Positions 44,296 through 53,330 of a stretch of 56,720 bases of DNA are shown here, piece after piece (position 1 is the first letter of the stretch; each line of letters starts with the position of its first letter). The DNA lies in contig PBWH01000028.1 of NCBI GenBank assembly GCA_002727195.1, positions 5,077 through 61,796 on the forward strand, given 5' to 3'. This DNA comes from Gemmatimonadota bacterium. Its GTDB lineage: Bacteria; Latescibacterota; UBA2968. Position numbers and translations under genes: made by a program. The notes beneath the pieces were generated by a model that was not told the DNA's origin, searched no databases, and saw only the letters and a program-made list of their open reading frames with translations.

Positions 44296-44465
44296 TTCCT
44301 ACCCGGACTTTATCGTCTTGCCGAAGCCTGCAATGTCTATGTCCTGTGCAGCGGTGATGAGACTGTCGCCATCGACTTCGGGTCTGGTCGATGGATAGAT
44401 GCTCTGTCTGACATCGGCTCCGGCGATCTGACGCACGTCCTCATCACGCACGCCCACCGGGACCG
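44296..44465 (+). pseudogene. N-terminal fragment of a metallo-beta-lactamase-fold hydrolase
   Basis: The frame read from 44296 gives LPGLYRLAEACNVYVLC, then GDETVAIDFGSGRWIDAL and LTHVLITHAHRD: the first beta strands plus the HxHxD metal motif of an MBL hydrolase. It stops matching after the D, exactly where the ABC-type frame begins. No start codon or RBS is in place, and a stop (TAG 44293) precedes it. It is a dead fragment. Confidence 0.75.
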
Positions 44466-44642
44466 GCTATTCTGCTGGCGGATGAGCCGACGGAGAACCT
44501 GGATACGCAGACGGGTGAGGAGATCCTCGGACTGTTTGCTGATCTAACAGCGAACGATTGGACGATCATCCTGGTGACGCATGAGGAAGAGGCGGAACGG
44601 GTCGTTCGTGTGAGAGATGGCCTAGTGGAAGCTGACGAATAA
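44463..44642 (+). pseudogene. C-terminal fragment of an ABC transporter ATPase
   Basis: In the frame starting at 44463: PAILLADEPTENLDTQTGEE (Walker B and D-loop), ILGLFADLTANDWTIILVTHEEE (H-loop His) and AERVVRVRDGLVEADE, ending at TAA 44640-44642. This is the LolD/MacB-type ATPase C-terminus without its Walker A half, and a few residues after the H-loop also appear missing. It is joined out of frame to the MBL fragment at about 44463. Confidence 0.78.
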
Positions 44643-44678
44643 ATTCACCCGTTAGGGGCTGTGATGTAGGAGAGGATT

Positions 44679-46688
44679 CTAGTTTTGTCCTACTAGCCTA
44701 CCTCCCACAATCGACGGGGCTTCGGTCATTCCTGCTGCATCAACCGTGACCTCGCCGTCTTTCCAGTAGATTGTGCCGGCTGTCATCGAGGGGATCTCGA
44801 TTCTCCCCCCGGGTACCGTCAGGGCGACTGCGCTTGCCCTCGGGCCGTGGTAGCCCACGATCCACTCGTTTGTCCGTTCCAGTTCCACAATCCAGATCGG
44901 GCCTTGACTGGCTTTCACTGAAGCGCGCCCGACACGGACGCTGCCGTCGCTTTCTTGAACGGTAAACGGGGACTCTAACATCGGGAAAGTCAGGTCACCG
45001 GATTCGGTCCAACGGCGCTTGAGAGCCCACTTCATCAGGTCGACTTCGATACCGACCCTACTGCCGTCCCGAGCGACTTCGAGCGACCAGATACGCTCGG
45101 ATGTGCCGTCTGATACGAATGGTTCGTCACAAGAGTCTTTTACGGTCGAGGCGGACACGGTTCTGGTGAAATCCTCCACGTTTCCGTAATCGTTCCGCTC
45201 GGCCACTTCGATGTAGACACCGTTTCTTGGCTGTCCCTGGAAAAACGGGCCCTCTGGCCTCATCTCCCAGAACGACTTCTCCGATCCCTTGTAGTTGTAG
45301 ATATCGAGAACCAGGTCCCCCGCCCGTTCAACGAGCTGGATCGGTGCGTCCCGCCCGATGTCGTCGCGAGTGAGGGGGATGATCGCGAAGAGTGCGTCCC
45401 CTGATGCGACGGTGATCATCTCGCCCTGCTCAACAGTGGCTGGAAGGTCCGTCACATCTCGTTCTCCGATGTGGATCGAGTCGATCCGGTCTCTTTCCGT
45501 CCACACATACGAGGACTTCGCGCTGTTGACGACCCCCAGGTCCTGCTGGGCATAAAGCGCGATCGCCCGATTCCCGTTCTGGACGCCGAGGAACTGACCT
45601 TCGTCGATCAGATTGCGGGACTTCGTGCGATCGGTGGCGTGGTAGAAATCGCCAAGCCATTTGTCGTTTGTGAGGTACCGGGAGAAGAAGACACCCGGTT
45701 TCTCGGCATCCTGTCTGACGAAGTGTGACAGGAGGGTGTTCGACTGGCCTCCGTAGCCGATGGAGGCGACGCCGAGTGAAAAGGCGTCACTGAGGTAGGT
45801 CGTGAGCACACCGAGTTCGTCGATGGAAGCGGTTTCCTGGATCTCGTAGGGGAGATGATTTGAATCGATCATCCGGTCGACCCAATCGGGCAGCGCGCCA
45901 TCTTCGATCCATCGGCGGACGGATTCGATTTCAGGAGGGCTTTCGCACACGATGGTCGGATGGTAGGCCCTTGAATGAGGCCCGGCCCAGCGACCCGTCG
46001 ACGGGTGGATGTGGTGGCCGACGGTCAGGCCGATACGTGCAGCGAACGTACGCGCGCGAACCCGACTTTCCTCGTCCTTCAGGTAGCGGCCGAGGATGCC
46101 GAGGGCATTTACACATACGCGTGTGTAGGTCGGGCTGTTGTATTCGCGCGGCGTGCCGCTTCGGTCGGTGTATGCGATCCAGGCATTGAGTTTGCCGTAT
46201 CCGCGTTGGGCGATCGCGGAATCGTCCAGAAGTTCGCCGCCGAGGCACGTGTTCAGGATGTCGAGCATCGTGATGTTGGAGTAGGAGACCCGGACGTTGA
46301 TGCGAGCGATCTCGGCCAGTCCCAGTCGGATGGCCTGCGTCACGCGATCCCGCATACCCGCTTCGAGGAGATCGGCGCTGTCCATCATCATCGGGATCAG
46401 GTTCTCGAGACAGAATTCGACGGCGTTCAGGTCTCCGACGACCTCATCCTCGGCCATCCAGAAAAAGTTACCGTGGTGCGGGTCATCCTCACGCGTTTCC
46501 TGACAGGCTAGCGTGGCCTCCAGGACCTTGTGAGCCAGAGCGATGTCTTCGGCGTTGCCATTCGCGAGGAGCCGTCTGGCGAAACCGGCGCCCTGACGTG
46601 ACTCGTGAAAGGTCCCGTTCTCGGTGGTTTTGCAGAGGAGATTGGTGTCCGGGTTGAAGCTTTCGGGGAGTGTCAGTGGCTCGGGCAT
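44679..46688 (-). CDS. Large toroid-like protein of unknown function, tandem paralogue 1
   Basis: 669 residues, ATG 46688. The N-terminal half is mainly helical (about 30-330) with the recurring motif GNFFWMAEDEVVGDLNAVEF, then SYSNITMLDILNTCLGGELLDD and REYNSPTYTRV. The C-terminal half is beta-rich (FFQGQPRNGVYIEVAERN). This helical-plus-beta layout recalls alpha/alpha-toroid polysaccharide lyases and glycosidases, but no catalytic signature is certain. About 40-45% of residues match the neighbouring 698-residue paralogue by eye. No signal peptide. Possibly a glycan-degrading enzyme. Confidence 0.7.
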   Translation of the reverse strand: MPEPLTLPESFNPDTNLLCKTTENGTFHESRQGAGFARRLLANGNAEDIALAHKVLEATLACQETREDDPHHGNFFWMAEDEVVGDLNAVEFCLENLIPMMMDSADLLEAGMRDRVTQAIRLGLAEIARINVRVSYSNITMLDILNTCLGGELLDDSAIAQRGYGKLNAWIAYTDRSGTPREYNSPTYTRVCVNALGILGRYLKDEESRVRARTFAARIGLTVGHHIHPSTGRWAGPHSRAYHPTIVCESPPEIESVRRWIEDGALPDWVDRMIDSNHLPYEIQETASIDELGVLTTYLSDAFSLGVASIGYGGQSNTLLSHFVRQDAEKPGVFFSRYLTNDKWLGDFYHATDRTKSRNLIDEGQFLGVQNGNRAIALYAQQDLGVVNSAKSSYVWTERDRIDSIHIGERDVTDLPATVEQGEMITVASGDALFAIIPLTRDDIGRDAPIQLVERAGDLVLDIYNYKGSEKSFWEMRPEGPFFQGQPRNGVYIEVAERNDYGNVEDFTRTVSASTVKDSCDEPFVSDGTSERIWSLEVARDGSRVGIEVDLMKWALKRRWTESGDLTFPMLESPFTVQESDGSVRVGRASVKASQGPIWIVELERTNEWIVGYHGPRASAVALTVPGGRIEIPSMTAGTIYWKDGEVTVDAAGMTEAPSIVGGRLVGQN

Positions 46689-46771
46689 TTGTCATCCTGA
46701 AGGAAGGATTTCTGGGGCCTTAAGGCGATTTTTTGGGCGCGCCAACGTGCGAAAGCACGGCGACGAACGCG

Positions 46772-48868
46772 CTATCCCGTCACAAGGGAAATTAGCTCGC
46801 CGCCCTTGATTTGGGGCTTTCCCTTCACATGCGCTGCCTCGATCGAGACCTTGCCGTCGTCCCAGATGATCGTTCCGGCGGCGAAGGCCTTGATCTTGAC
46901 CTCGCCGTCGGGCAATTCCAGGCGGAGCGGCTTAGGAGAGGTGCCGTGGTAGCCGGCGACCCAGTAGCGCTTCTTGCGAGCGGCGAAGAGCCATGCGGCC
47001 TGCTTTCCGCACTCGAGCGCAGCGGGACCAATTTCCACGAAGCCGGTCCGTGTGCTGCGGGCAAACGGAGACTGCAGCATCGGGAAGCTGTCCTTTTCTC
47101 GATCATTCCAGCGTCGTTTGAGCTTCCACTTCATCAGGTCGACTTCCATTCCCACTTCCAGTTCGTCTCGAGAATAGGCCACTTTCCAGATTCGTTCGTC
47201 GCCCTCGCTGTATGTGAAGCGGGCGTCGCATTTATCTGTGATCTTGCCCGAGGCGACTCGTGCGCAGAATGTGTATGGATCGGGGTGCTCCTCACGATCC
47301 GCCATCTCGAGGTAGAAACCGCACTGCGGCAATCCCTGGAAGAAAGAGCCGGGGAGTGCCTGCTCCCAGAACGTCTTCTCCGGGCCCTGATAGTTGTACA
47401 TCTCGAATACCAGGTTGCCGTGACGTTCGATCAGGCGAATCGGTGCATCGATTCCAAGGTCTTCCACCGTCAATGGACGGACGGCGAACAGGACGTTTCC
47501 GGTGGCCACTACCACCGTGCCGTCTCGTGGTACATCGAAAGGCAAGGTATCGACGCGCTGTTCGTTCACGTGAATCTCGTCGATTTGGTCGATGCGGTCC
47601 CAGATCAAGGCCGCCTTGGCGCTGCTGCAACGATGCCAGCCGTCGACGCCGAATTCGCTTTGGCCAGCCGGTCGTGCCGCGTAGACGCCGATCGCGCGCG
47701 GGCCGTCAAGAACACCGTGGAAGCGTCCCTCTTCAGCCAGGAGACTCGCCGATCGTGACGGCGTCTGACGGTAGTCGCCGACCCAGTGGTCGTCTGTCAG
47801 GTATCTCGTGAAGAAGAGGCCGGGGGGCTCATCCTCCCCACGGGTGTAGTGCGCGATACACACATTCGACTGCAGGGCGATGAAGCGGTTAGACTGAGCG
47901 GTCAACTCCTGCGAGGCGACGCCCAGATCGAACGTAGGGGTGTGATAGGTCGAGATGGCGATTTTATTCTTTGCGTCGGCCGTTTCATTCACACGGAAGT
48001 GGCTCGGGCGAATCTCCAGCACAGTAGACAGCCAGTCTGGTATTGTCCTGTCGTCGAGCCACTCACGGACCGTCGCGAGTTCGCCGTGTTCTGGAGGATG
48101 CTGCCCGGCGCCCTGAGGGTTGGGGTCTCCGAATACCTGACCGAGGTAGGCCCGGCTGTAGGGACCCGCCCAACGTCCCGTTGTGGTCGAGATGTGGAGC
48201 ACGACGCTCAGGCCGAGTCTGGACGCATAGACCTTGGCGAGGTGATGCGTCGGCTGGTGATCGACGAGATCGATCAGTCGCTTCAGCACGCGTAGCGCGA
48301 CTCGCGCATATCCGGGGCTGTTGAATTCGGTCGGGATGCCCGACTTGTCCGTGTGGCGTCCCCATCGGATGAGCTTTTTGTATCCGCGCGTGGCGATCGC
48401 CTCGTCATCGAGCAGCTCACCACCGAGGCAGGTGTTCGTGATGTCCTTGAGGACGATGTTCGTGTAGTCGGGGTGGACGTCGATGCTGGCGATTTCTTTC
48501 AGACCGAGCGCGATGGCGTCGGATAACTCCTCCTGCAACTCCGGAGACAGCCGGTCGCGCCACTGGATCATTATCGGAATCAGGTTGAAGAGGATGAACT
48601 GGACGGCGTTCAGGTCCTCGACGGCACCGTCTTCACGTTCCCACAGCCAGTTTCCGCGGTGCGGGATGCCGATCCGTCGCTCCTGGCAGCCCAGCACGGC
48701 GCGGAGTGTTTTTTCTGCCTGTTCGAGATCCCGGGGTGTGCCGTTCTCGACGAGATTGTAGGCGAGCACGACCGCCGGGATCGGCGCGTGAAACTGGTTC
48801 CCGTCGACTTCGCGGGCGATCATGTTCGTTTCGGGGTTGAACCCCTGGGGCAGTTCGAGTGGCTTCAT
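46772..48868 (-). CDS. Large toroid-like protein of unknown function, tandem paralogue 2
   Basis: 698 residues from ATG 48868, which has AGGAGAAG just upstream; in-frame codons to 48976 run into dispersed repeat sequence and are not used. Same architecture as the 44679 gene: GNWLWEREDGAVEDLNAVQF, DYTNIVLKDITNTCLGGELLDDEAI, TEFNSPGYARV, then a beta-rich C-terminal half with SFFQGLPQCGFYLEMADREE. The conserved Trp-rich N-terminal motif and NSPxY motif are the best candidates for substrate contacts. An 84-base gap separates it from paralogue 1. Confidence 0.7.
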   Translation of the reverse strand: MKPLELPQGFNPETNMIAREVDGNQFHAPIPAVVLAYNLVENGTPRDLEQAEKTLRAVLGCQERRIGIPHRGNWLWEREDGAVEDLNAVQFILFNLIPIMIQWRDRLSPELQEELSDAIALGLKEIASIDVHPDYTNIVLKDITNTCLGGELLDDEAIATRGYKKLIRWGRHTDKSGIPTEFNSPGYARVALRVLKRLIDLVDHQPTHHLAKVYASRLGLSVVLHISTTTGRWAGPYSRAYLGQVFGDPNPQGAGQHPPEHGELATVREWLDDRTIPDWLSTVLEIRPSHFRVNETADAKNKIAISTYHTPTFDLGVASQELTAQSNRFIALQSNVCIAHYTRGEDEPPGLFFTRYLTDDHWVGDYRQTPSRSASLLAEEGRFHGVLDGPRAIGVYAARPAGQSEFGVDGWHRCSSAKAALIWDRIDQIDEIHVNEQRVDTLPFDVPRDGTVVVATGNVLFAVRPLTVEDLGIDAPIRLIERHGNLVFEMYNYQGPEKTFWEQALPGSFFQGLPQCGFYLEMADREEHPDPYTFCARVASGKITDKCDARFTYSEGDERIWKVAYSRDELEVGMEVDLMKWKLKRRWNDREKDSFPMLQSPFARSTRTGFVEIGPAALECGKQAAWLFAARKKRYWVAGYHGTSPKPLRLELPDGEVKIKAFAAGTIIWDDGKVSIEAAHVKGKPQIKGGELISLVTG

Positions 48869-48902
48869 TCTTCTCCTGATTTCCTCGGTGTGGTCAAAGT
48901 CA

Positions 48903-48929
48903 AAAGAAGACCACGAAATACACGAAAGG
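48903..48929. repeat. ACCACGAAATACACGAAA intergenic repeat
   Basis: aaaagaagaccacgaaatacacgaaaggg-type sequence, seen again in interrupted form at 53331. Related cacggataacacgg sequence lies at 40760-40782. Such NACACGAAA tracts recur between genes in PVC- and FCB-like genomes (recalled). Confidence 0.6.
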
Positions 48930-48953
48930 GAGATTTCCCGATACTTGTCTCGG

Positions 48954-49883
48954 CTACTCGTAGGTCGCGACCCCAAACGAGTAGGACGGCGTGTGTCTCG
49001 CAGAGATAATGGCGTGTCGCTCGGCGAGCGGTGTCTCGTGCAGGTCCATCTGCTCGGGTTGATGGTCCATCGCGAGTTGCAGCTAGCCGGGTAACTTCCC
49101 TTCTTCGATCCAGTTTGCGATGTGACGTCTGTTGGTAGGACCGCTCGGGGTGAAGACAGGTCGTTGTGCCCGTCCGTGTGGGCCCGACATCAGACCGGTG
49201 GCGGGATGAACGTGCAACGCCTTGGTCAGATCCATCTGGGCGATGGCCGTGTGAGCGCGTGTCTTGACTGCAGGATCGGTCGCGTAGTGGACGAGCTGGA
49301 AGAGCGCGCGCAGGCTGACCCGGTAGTACGTTGGGCTGTTGTACTCGACCGGTATACCGTTCGCATCCGTCAGCTGCATCCATTCGACCAGCTTTCGATT
49401 CCCACGCTCGAGCAGTGCTGGATCCTTAAGCAACTGGCCGCCAAGGATCGTGTTGGAGAAGTCTTTGACGGCAATGTTGGTATACATCTGTGTGACGTCG
49501 ATGTTGGCGACGGCGGCCAGGGCGAGACGGATCGACTCACGCATCTTGCCCCGAGCCTCTTTTGGGAGCCGCTCCTCGTGGTCGAGCATCATCGGTAGGT
49601 GCGAGGCCAGACAGAAAGCGGCACCATTCGGGTCCCTGACTCCTTCGTCCTCATAATACCAGAGGTAGTTCCCGTAGATCCTGCTTTCAGGGTCGGTGTC
49701 CTGACAGCTGAACAGGGCATCCAGGACCTTGACCGCAAGGGCGATGTCCTCCTGCGTTCCGTTTGCCACGAGATTCTTCGTAAGGCTGGCAGCTTCGCGC
49801 GACTGTTGGAGTGTCTGCTCGCCCCGAACCTGCTGCCGCGTGTTCATCTTGGGGTTGAAGTCGTCGGGCAGCGGAAGGGCCAT
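48954..49883 (-). pseudogene. Decayed third tandem paralogue of the toroid-like family
   Basis: From ATG 49883 (MALPLPDDFNP, aligning with the starts of the other two copies) the sequence matches the family for about 266 codons: GNYLWYYEDEGVRDPNGAAF, MYTNIAVKDFSNTILGGQLL, VEYNSPTYYRV, then IANWIEEGKLPG followed by TAG (49085-49083). The paralogues have Trp at that position (GALPDWVDRM, RTIPDWLSTV), so the stop is a Trp-to-stop change. Homology resumes in frame (LQLAMDHQPEQMDLHE ... SYSFGVAT) until a second stop at 48956-48954, after which the C-terminal 400 residues are absent. Confidence 0.85.
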
Positions 49884-50086
49884 CGTTGCGGCAAGCAACG
49901 TCACAACCATTGGTTTGCTTTCAGTGGTCAGTTAAGTGTGGCAGGGGGCACGAAATAGCTTAAATTCCCAACTTCGCGCAAGGAGAAGGGCGGTTGCCGA
50001 GCCCCACGCGCGCGGCGGAGGAGGACTCCGTTTGTCCGAACGCCAACAGGGCGGCGGGAAAGGATACGGTCTACCGAAAGGGTAAG

Positions 50087-50815
50087 ATGGCGAAGAAGAA
50101 GGTGCTCATTACCGGCGCTGCCGGCCGAATTGGAAAGGTTCTGAACGAAGGATTGAAGGACCGATACGACATCCGTGTTCTCTACAACCGGACGGTCCTA
50201 GAATCACAGTTTGGTGAAGAAGTAATGGTCGGGAATATCACCGATCTCAAGAAGATGGAAGAAGTGGTCGACGGGTGCCACGCGGTCATTCATATGGCCG
50301 GTAACCCGTCGATGCAGGCGACGTTTCTGGAAGTGCACGAAGCGAACAGTCTCGGGACCTACTGTATCTACGAGGCCTGCATTCGGAAGGGCGTACAGCG
50401 CGTGATCTTCGCGAGTACCAACCACGTGACGGGGATGTACGAGAAGGCGGGGATCTACACGACGCCCGATATGCCAATCCGACCGGACAGCTTCTACGGG
50501 GCGTGCAAGGCGCACGGCGAGGGTCTGGGCCGATACTACGCAGATGTCCACGATCTGTCGGTGATCTGTTTGCGGATCGGTTCATTCCAGCCAGTGGAGA
50601 ACGTGAAGAACCGCAAGGGCGATCGAATTCTCTCTACTTGGCTAAGTTACAAGGATACGGTTCAGATGCACTGGCGCAGCATCGAGGCCGACGAGAAGGT
50701 GAAATTCGCCATCTACTACGGAATTTCGGGGAATAAGCGGGCATATTGGGACATCCAGAACGCGATCGACGAGATCGGGTATGCCCCGGAGGATAACGCA
50801 GAGGACTGGGCTTAG
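50087..50815 (+). CDS. Uronate dehydrogenase-like NAD-dependent SDR
   Basis: 242 residues, ATG 50087 with GAAAGGG upstream; earlier in-frame codons lack an RBS. Glycine motif: LITGAAGRIGK. The catalytic part is FASTNHVTGMYEKAG and FYGACKAHGE (Tyr-x-x-x-Lys), then RIGSFQPVENV and STWLSYKD, an order typical of hexuronate dehydrogenase. It shares FYGISGN-type and GYAPEDN motifs with the protein at 19025, so the two are paralogues. Likely oxidises a uronic acid to an aldaric acid lactone (family knowledge plus inference). Confidence 0.85.
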   Translation: MAKKKVLITGAAGRIGKVLNEGLKDRYDIRVLYNRTVLESQFGEEVMVGNITDLKKMEEVVDGCHAVIHMAGNPSMQATFLEVHEANSLGTYCIYEACIRKGVQRVIFASTNHVTGMYEKAGIYTTPDMPIRPDSFYGACKAHGEGLGRYYADVHDLSVICLRIGSFQPVENVKNRKGDRILSTWLSYKDTVQMHWRSIEADEKVKFAIYYGISGNKRAYWDIQNAIDEIGYAPEDNAEDWA

Positions 50816-50831
50816 GCCGTCGCGGCCCCGT

Positions 50832-50862
50832 TCGTAGGAGCCGCCTCTGGCGGAGGGCGCTC
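50832..50862. repeat. REP-like palindromic element, second copy
   Basis: gtaggagccgcctctggcgg: arms ccgcc (50841-50845) and ggcgg (50849-50853). Same GT(G/A)GGAGCC-hairpin layout as 14899, placed directly after the uronate-dehydrogenase-like gene. Confidence 0.5.
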
Positions 50863-51814
50863 TATCCGCTCCAATCTACGCGCGTGGCCAGCCCCTCGTC
50901 CAGCAGCATCTGATTCAGGAACCGACCGTGATCGACAATCCGTTGATCGCGATCCACTCGTGCTGGGTCTACTCCATTTACGATTTTGCCCGCTTCCCTT
51001 CAGCGGTCGCGATCTCCGGTGTGTCGATTCCGTGAAGTCGGACCCGCTCCCTGAAGAAGGCACCGATGGAGGGATGGATGTCTAGGAGGAGGGTGTCGCC
51101 GTCGATCACGCGTTCTGCCTGGGCGAGGTAGGCGTAGTGGCGCGCCTTTCTGCTGCGTGTGGGGCGAACGGTGTACTTGCTCGCCGAGGTATCAAGCACT
51201 AAGTCGCCCTTGGGAACGTTCGTCAGGCCGAGATCTGAGGGTGTGACGTAAGCGGTGAACCCGAGGTCTATGACGCGGCCGGCGGGATGGAGGTCGATTC
51301 CGGGCACGATGTTTAGGGATCCGCTGAGGGGGTGGAGCGGTGGCTGGGGCGCCCCCTGCTTCGTCGGTGTGTTTCTGGGTGCCTGAGGAGTTTGAAGCGC
51401 GTGTTGGACTTGTCGCTCGAGTTCTCGTGTAGGCCATCGTTTCTTTGATGCCTGGCGCGCTCCAGACGATTTCGTGTCTGCCCCAGGGGGAGACGGAGGA
51501 GGATACGGTAGTGCGTCCAGCCAAATTCGGCACGCGCGTGCATTTTTTGATGCCAACTATACGGATTGGTCACATCCCCAAGTAGACGAAGGCCAATTCC
51601 TGGTCGTCGGACAGCCTAACGAAAAGTTTTTCGCCGTAATCTGGACGAACTTTGTCACTGGGCAGATACTCTTGGATCAACCAACCGACCTCCTTATACA
51701 AGGCCAGCCGTTCGAACTCCACGGCTCGCTGAGCCCGCAAGAGGCCTTCAGAAAGCACCTCCCCGATACGGACGACGAGTGCGCGCGATAGGTTGCTGGA
51801 TCGGGGACTGACAT
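50862..51814 (-). pseudogene. Multiply frameshifted YhcG/DUF1016-type domain plus staphylococcal-nuclease-like domain fusion
   Basis: Start: ATG 51814 MSVPDPATYRA. After a GCGC tract the frame shifts: VVRIGEVLSEGLLRAQRAVEF and LALYKEVGWLIQEYLPSDKV, GEKLFVRLSDD (51788-51570). Another frame follows: KMHARAEFGWTHYRILLRLP (51573-51470), typical of DUF1016_N (YhcG). A third holds KKRWPTRELERQVQHALQT and then RVIDGDTLLLDI ... RLHGIDTPEIATAEGKRAK, the N-terminal part of a thermonuclease-like domain (to about 50985). The tail FLNQMLLDEGLATRVDW follows in yet another frame, ending at 50862. At least four frame breaks, and the nuclease middle part is probably deleted. Confidence 0.75.
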
Positions 51815-51840
51815 AGAGATCAACGATTGCGAACCAGGGG

Positions 51841-52509
51841 CTAAAGAAGCTCGACAGCCTCCGACAAGCTGTCCAGGATTCTGTCTGCCTGGGAATGGTC
51901 CTGATGTGAGGTGAAGAAGTTCGGGACCGCCCACACCGTCATTCCCGCTGACTTCGCGGAAATCACCCCGGGCTGGCTGTCCTCGAAAACCAGGCACTTC
52001 GCGGGCTCGATTCCCAGCTTCTCAGAGGCTAGCAGGTAAATGTCGGGTGCGGGTTTAGTGTGGACGACGTCGCTTCCTGAGAGGATGACCGAGAAGAGGT
52101 GCTCGGGTGAGTGGTAATCCAGGTGGTGCATCAGACCGTTTACGACCGTGGTCCGCATCCGGGGCTGTTTGGTGGATGAAGCGAGCGCCAGTTCGTAGAC
52201 GCCTTCTAAGTGTTCCAGCAGGTCGATGATCCCCGGCATAAGGTCGATTCCACCTGGTAATGAAATCGCGGCCTCGAATTTGGCCATCCAGACTTCGCAA
52301 TACGTTTCAAGCGAGATATCCAGGTTGAAGTGCTCGACGGCGTGGGCCGCATTCTCCTCGACAGGGATACCCACGCAGGCGGTGTAGTTCTCTCGCGCCA
52401 GGGTCTTTCCGTAGTCGGCGAGTGTTTCGATGTAGGTTCGGCTGTAAAGTTCTTCGGAGTCGACGATCAGGCCGTCTACGTCGAAGATGATTGCTGAGAA
52501 CTCTGGCAT
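51841..52509 (-). CDS. HAD-superfamily phosphatase/phosphoglucomutase-like
   Basis: 222 residues, ATG 52509. HAD motif I is IIFDVDGLIVDSE, motif II is ALASSTKQ, motif III is HTKPAPDIY (Lys), and motif IV is CLVFEDSQPGV. A helical cap between motifs I and II identifies subfamily I, the beta-phosphoglucomutase / sugar-phosphate phosphatase type. Starts 9 bases after the stop of the MBL gene, so the two form an operon. Probably dephosphorylates or isomerises a sugar phosphate; no more specific call is possible. Confidence 0.9.
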   Translation of the reverse strand: MPEFSAIIFDVDGLIVDSEELYSRTYIETLADYGKTLARENYTACVGIPVEENAAHAVEHFNLDISLETYCEVWMAKFEAAISLPGGIDLMPGIIDLLEHLEGVYELALASSTKQPRMRTTVVNGLMHHLDYHSPEHLFSVILSGSDVVHTKPAPDIYLLASEKLGIEPAKCLVFEDSQPGVISAKSAGMTVWAVPNFFTSHQDHSQADRILDSLSEAVELL

Positions 52510-52518
52510 CGGAAGAGG

Positions 52519-53310
52519 CTAAACCGGATAGACGATTGCGCTGTTGTAGGGAAGCACCAGCGGGAACGGTCCATCCTCCGGGAAAGCATTCACGAACTCG
52601 GAGGGATCGTAGTTCCGCTTGGTGAAGCACTGGTAGTGCGCGGGAATGACGACGCGGAGCCCAAGCTTGAATGCCGTCTCGACGGCGCCGGGGAAGAAGG
52701 GAAACTCCCCTTCGCTCGGATGGGTGGTGAGGATACCGATATCGGGGTCGTGCATCGAGATCGTGGTCAGGATCTCGTCGCGATCGGCGAAGTTGTTGAT
52801 CGGGTCGCCCGACACCCAGAGGATCACGCTTCCGAACTTGAGGACATAGCCAAGATGCTGGACGTCAGGAGCCTTGATGTCTGCCTCGGGATCACCGCTG
52901 GGCGGCTTGGCCCAAACCACGTGAGCCGTGACGTCGGTCAGCGTCTGCGTGTCCCCGGCCGTCACCTCGGTGAGCAGGTCTTCAGGGATACCGTTCTCCC
53001 GCAGGTTCTGGATGCTCTCAGGTGGCCCGATATACTGGCACGTCGGGAAGGCGCGATGGATGCGATCGATCGACTCGATGCAGGTGTGGTCACCGTGGTT
53101 GTGCGTGAGGATGACGTAGTGGGTCTCGAGCTCCGCTTCCACGAGTGGTGGATCCGGGTGGATGAACCGGTCGGGGGTGCGTTCATGCGGAAAGTAGGGG
53201 TCGACCTGGATGATCGTGTCGGCCGCCGATTTGAAGGCGTACGAACTCTGACCGAACCAGTGGATGCCGACGTGATGCTCGGGGATGTTCAGGGATTCAA
53301 AGGCGTGCAT
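52519..53310 (-). CDS. Metallo-beta-lactamase-fold hydrolase (UlaG-like)
   Basis: 263 residues, ATG 53310. The metal motif THNHGDHT gives His70, His72, Asp74 and His75. Later ligands appear in ILWVSGDPIN (Asp) and VIPAHYQCF (His). The N-terminal HVGIHWFGQSSYAFKSAADTIIQVDPYF is the start seen in UlaG-like L-ascorbate-6-phosphate lactonases and related enzymes. It is cotranscribed with the HAD gene 9 bases downstream. Its substrate may be a sugar lactone, in keeping with the region (inference). Confidence 0.88.
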   Translation of the reverse strand: MHAFESLNIPEHHVGIHWFGQSSYAFKSAADTIIQVDPYFPHERTPDRFIHPDPPLVEAELETHYVILTHNHGDHTCIESIDRIHRAFPTCQYIGPPESIQNLRENGIPEDLLTEVTAGDTQTLTDVTAHVVWAKPPSGDPEADIKAPDVQHLGYVLKFGSVILWVSGDPINNFADRDEILTTISMHDPDIGILTTHPSEGEFPFFPGAVETAFKLGLRVVIPAHYQCFTKRNYDPSEFVNAFPEDGPFPLVLPYNSAIVYPV

Positions 53311-53330
53311 TTTTGTATTCTCTGCAGTTT

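Noticed and set aside
48869..48976. N-terminal extension of the toroid-like paralogue 2
   Set aside because: It is intergenic repeat sequence plus the tail of the decayed third paralogue; ATG 48868 has a good RBS and aligns with the other copies.
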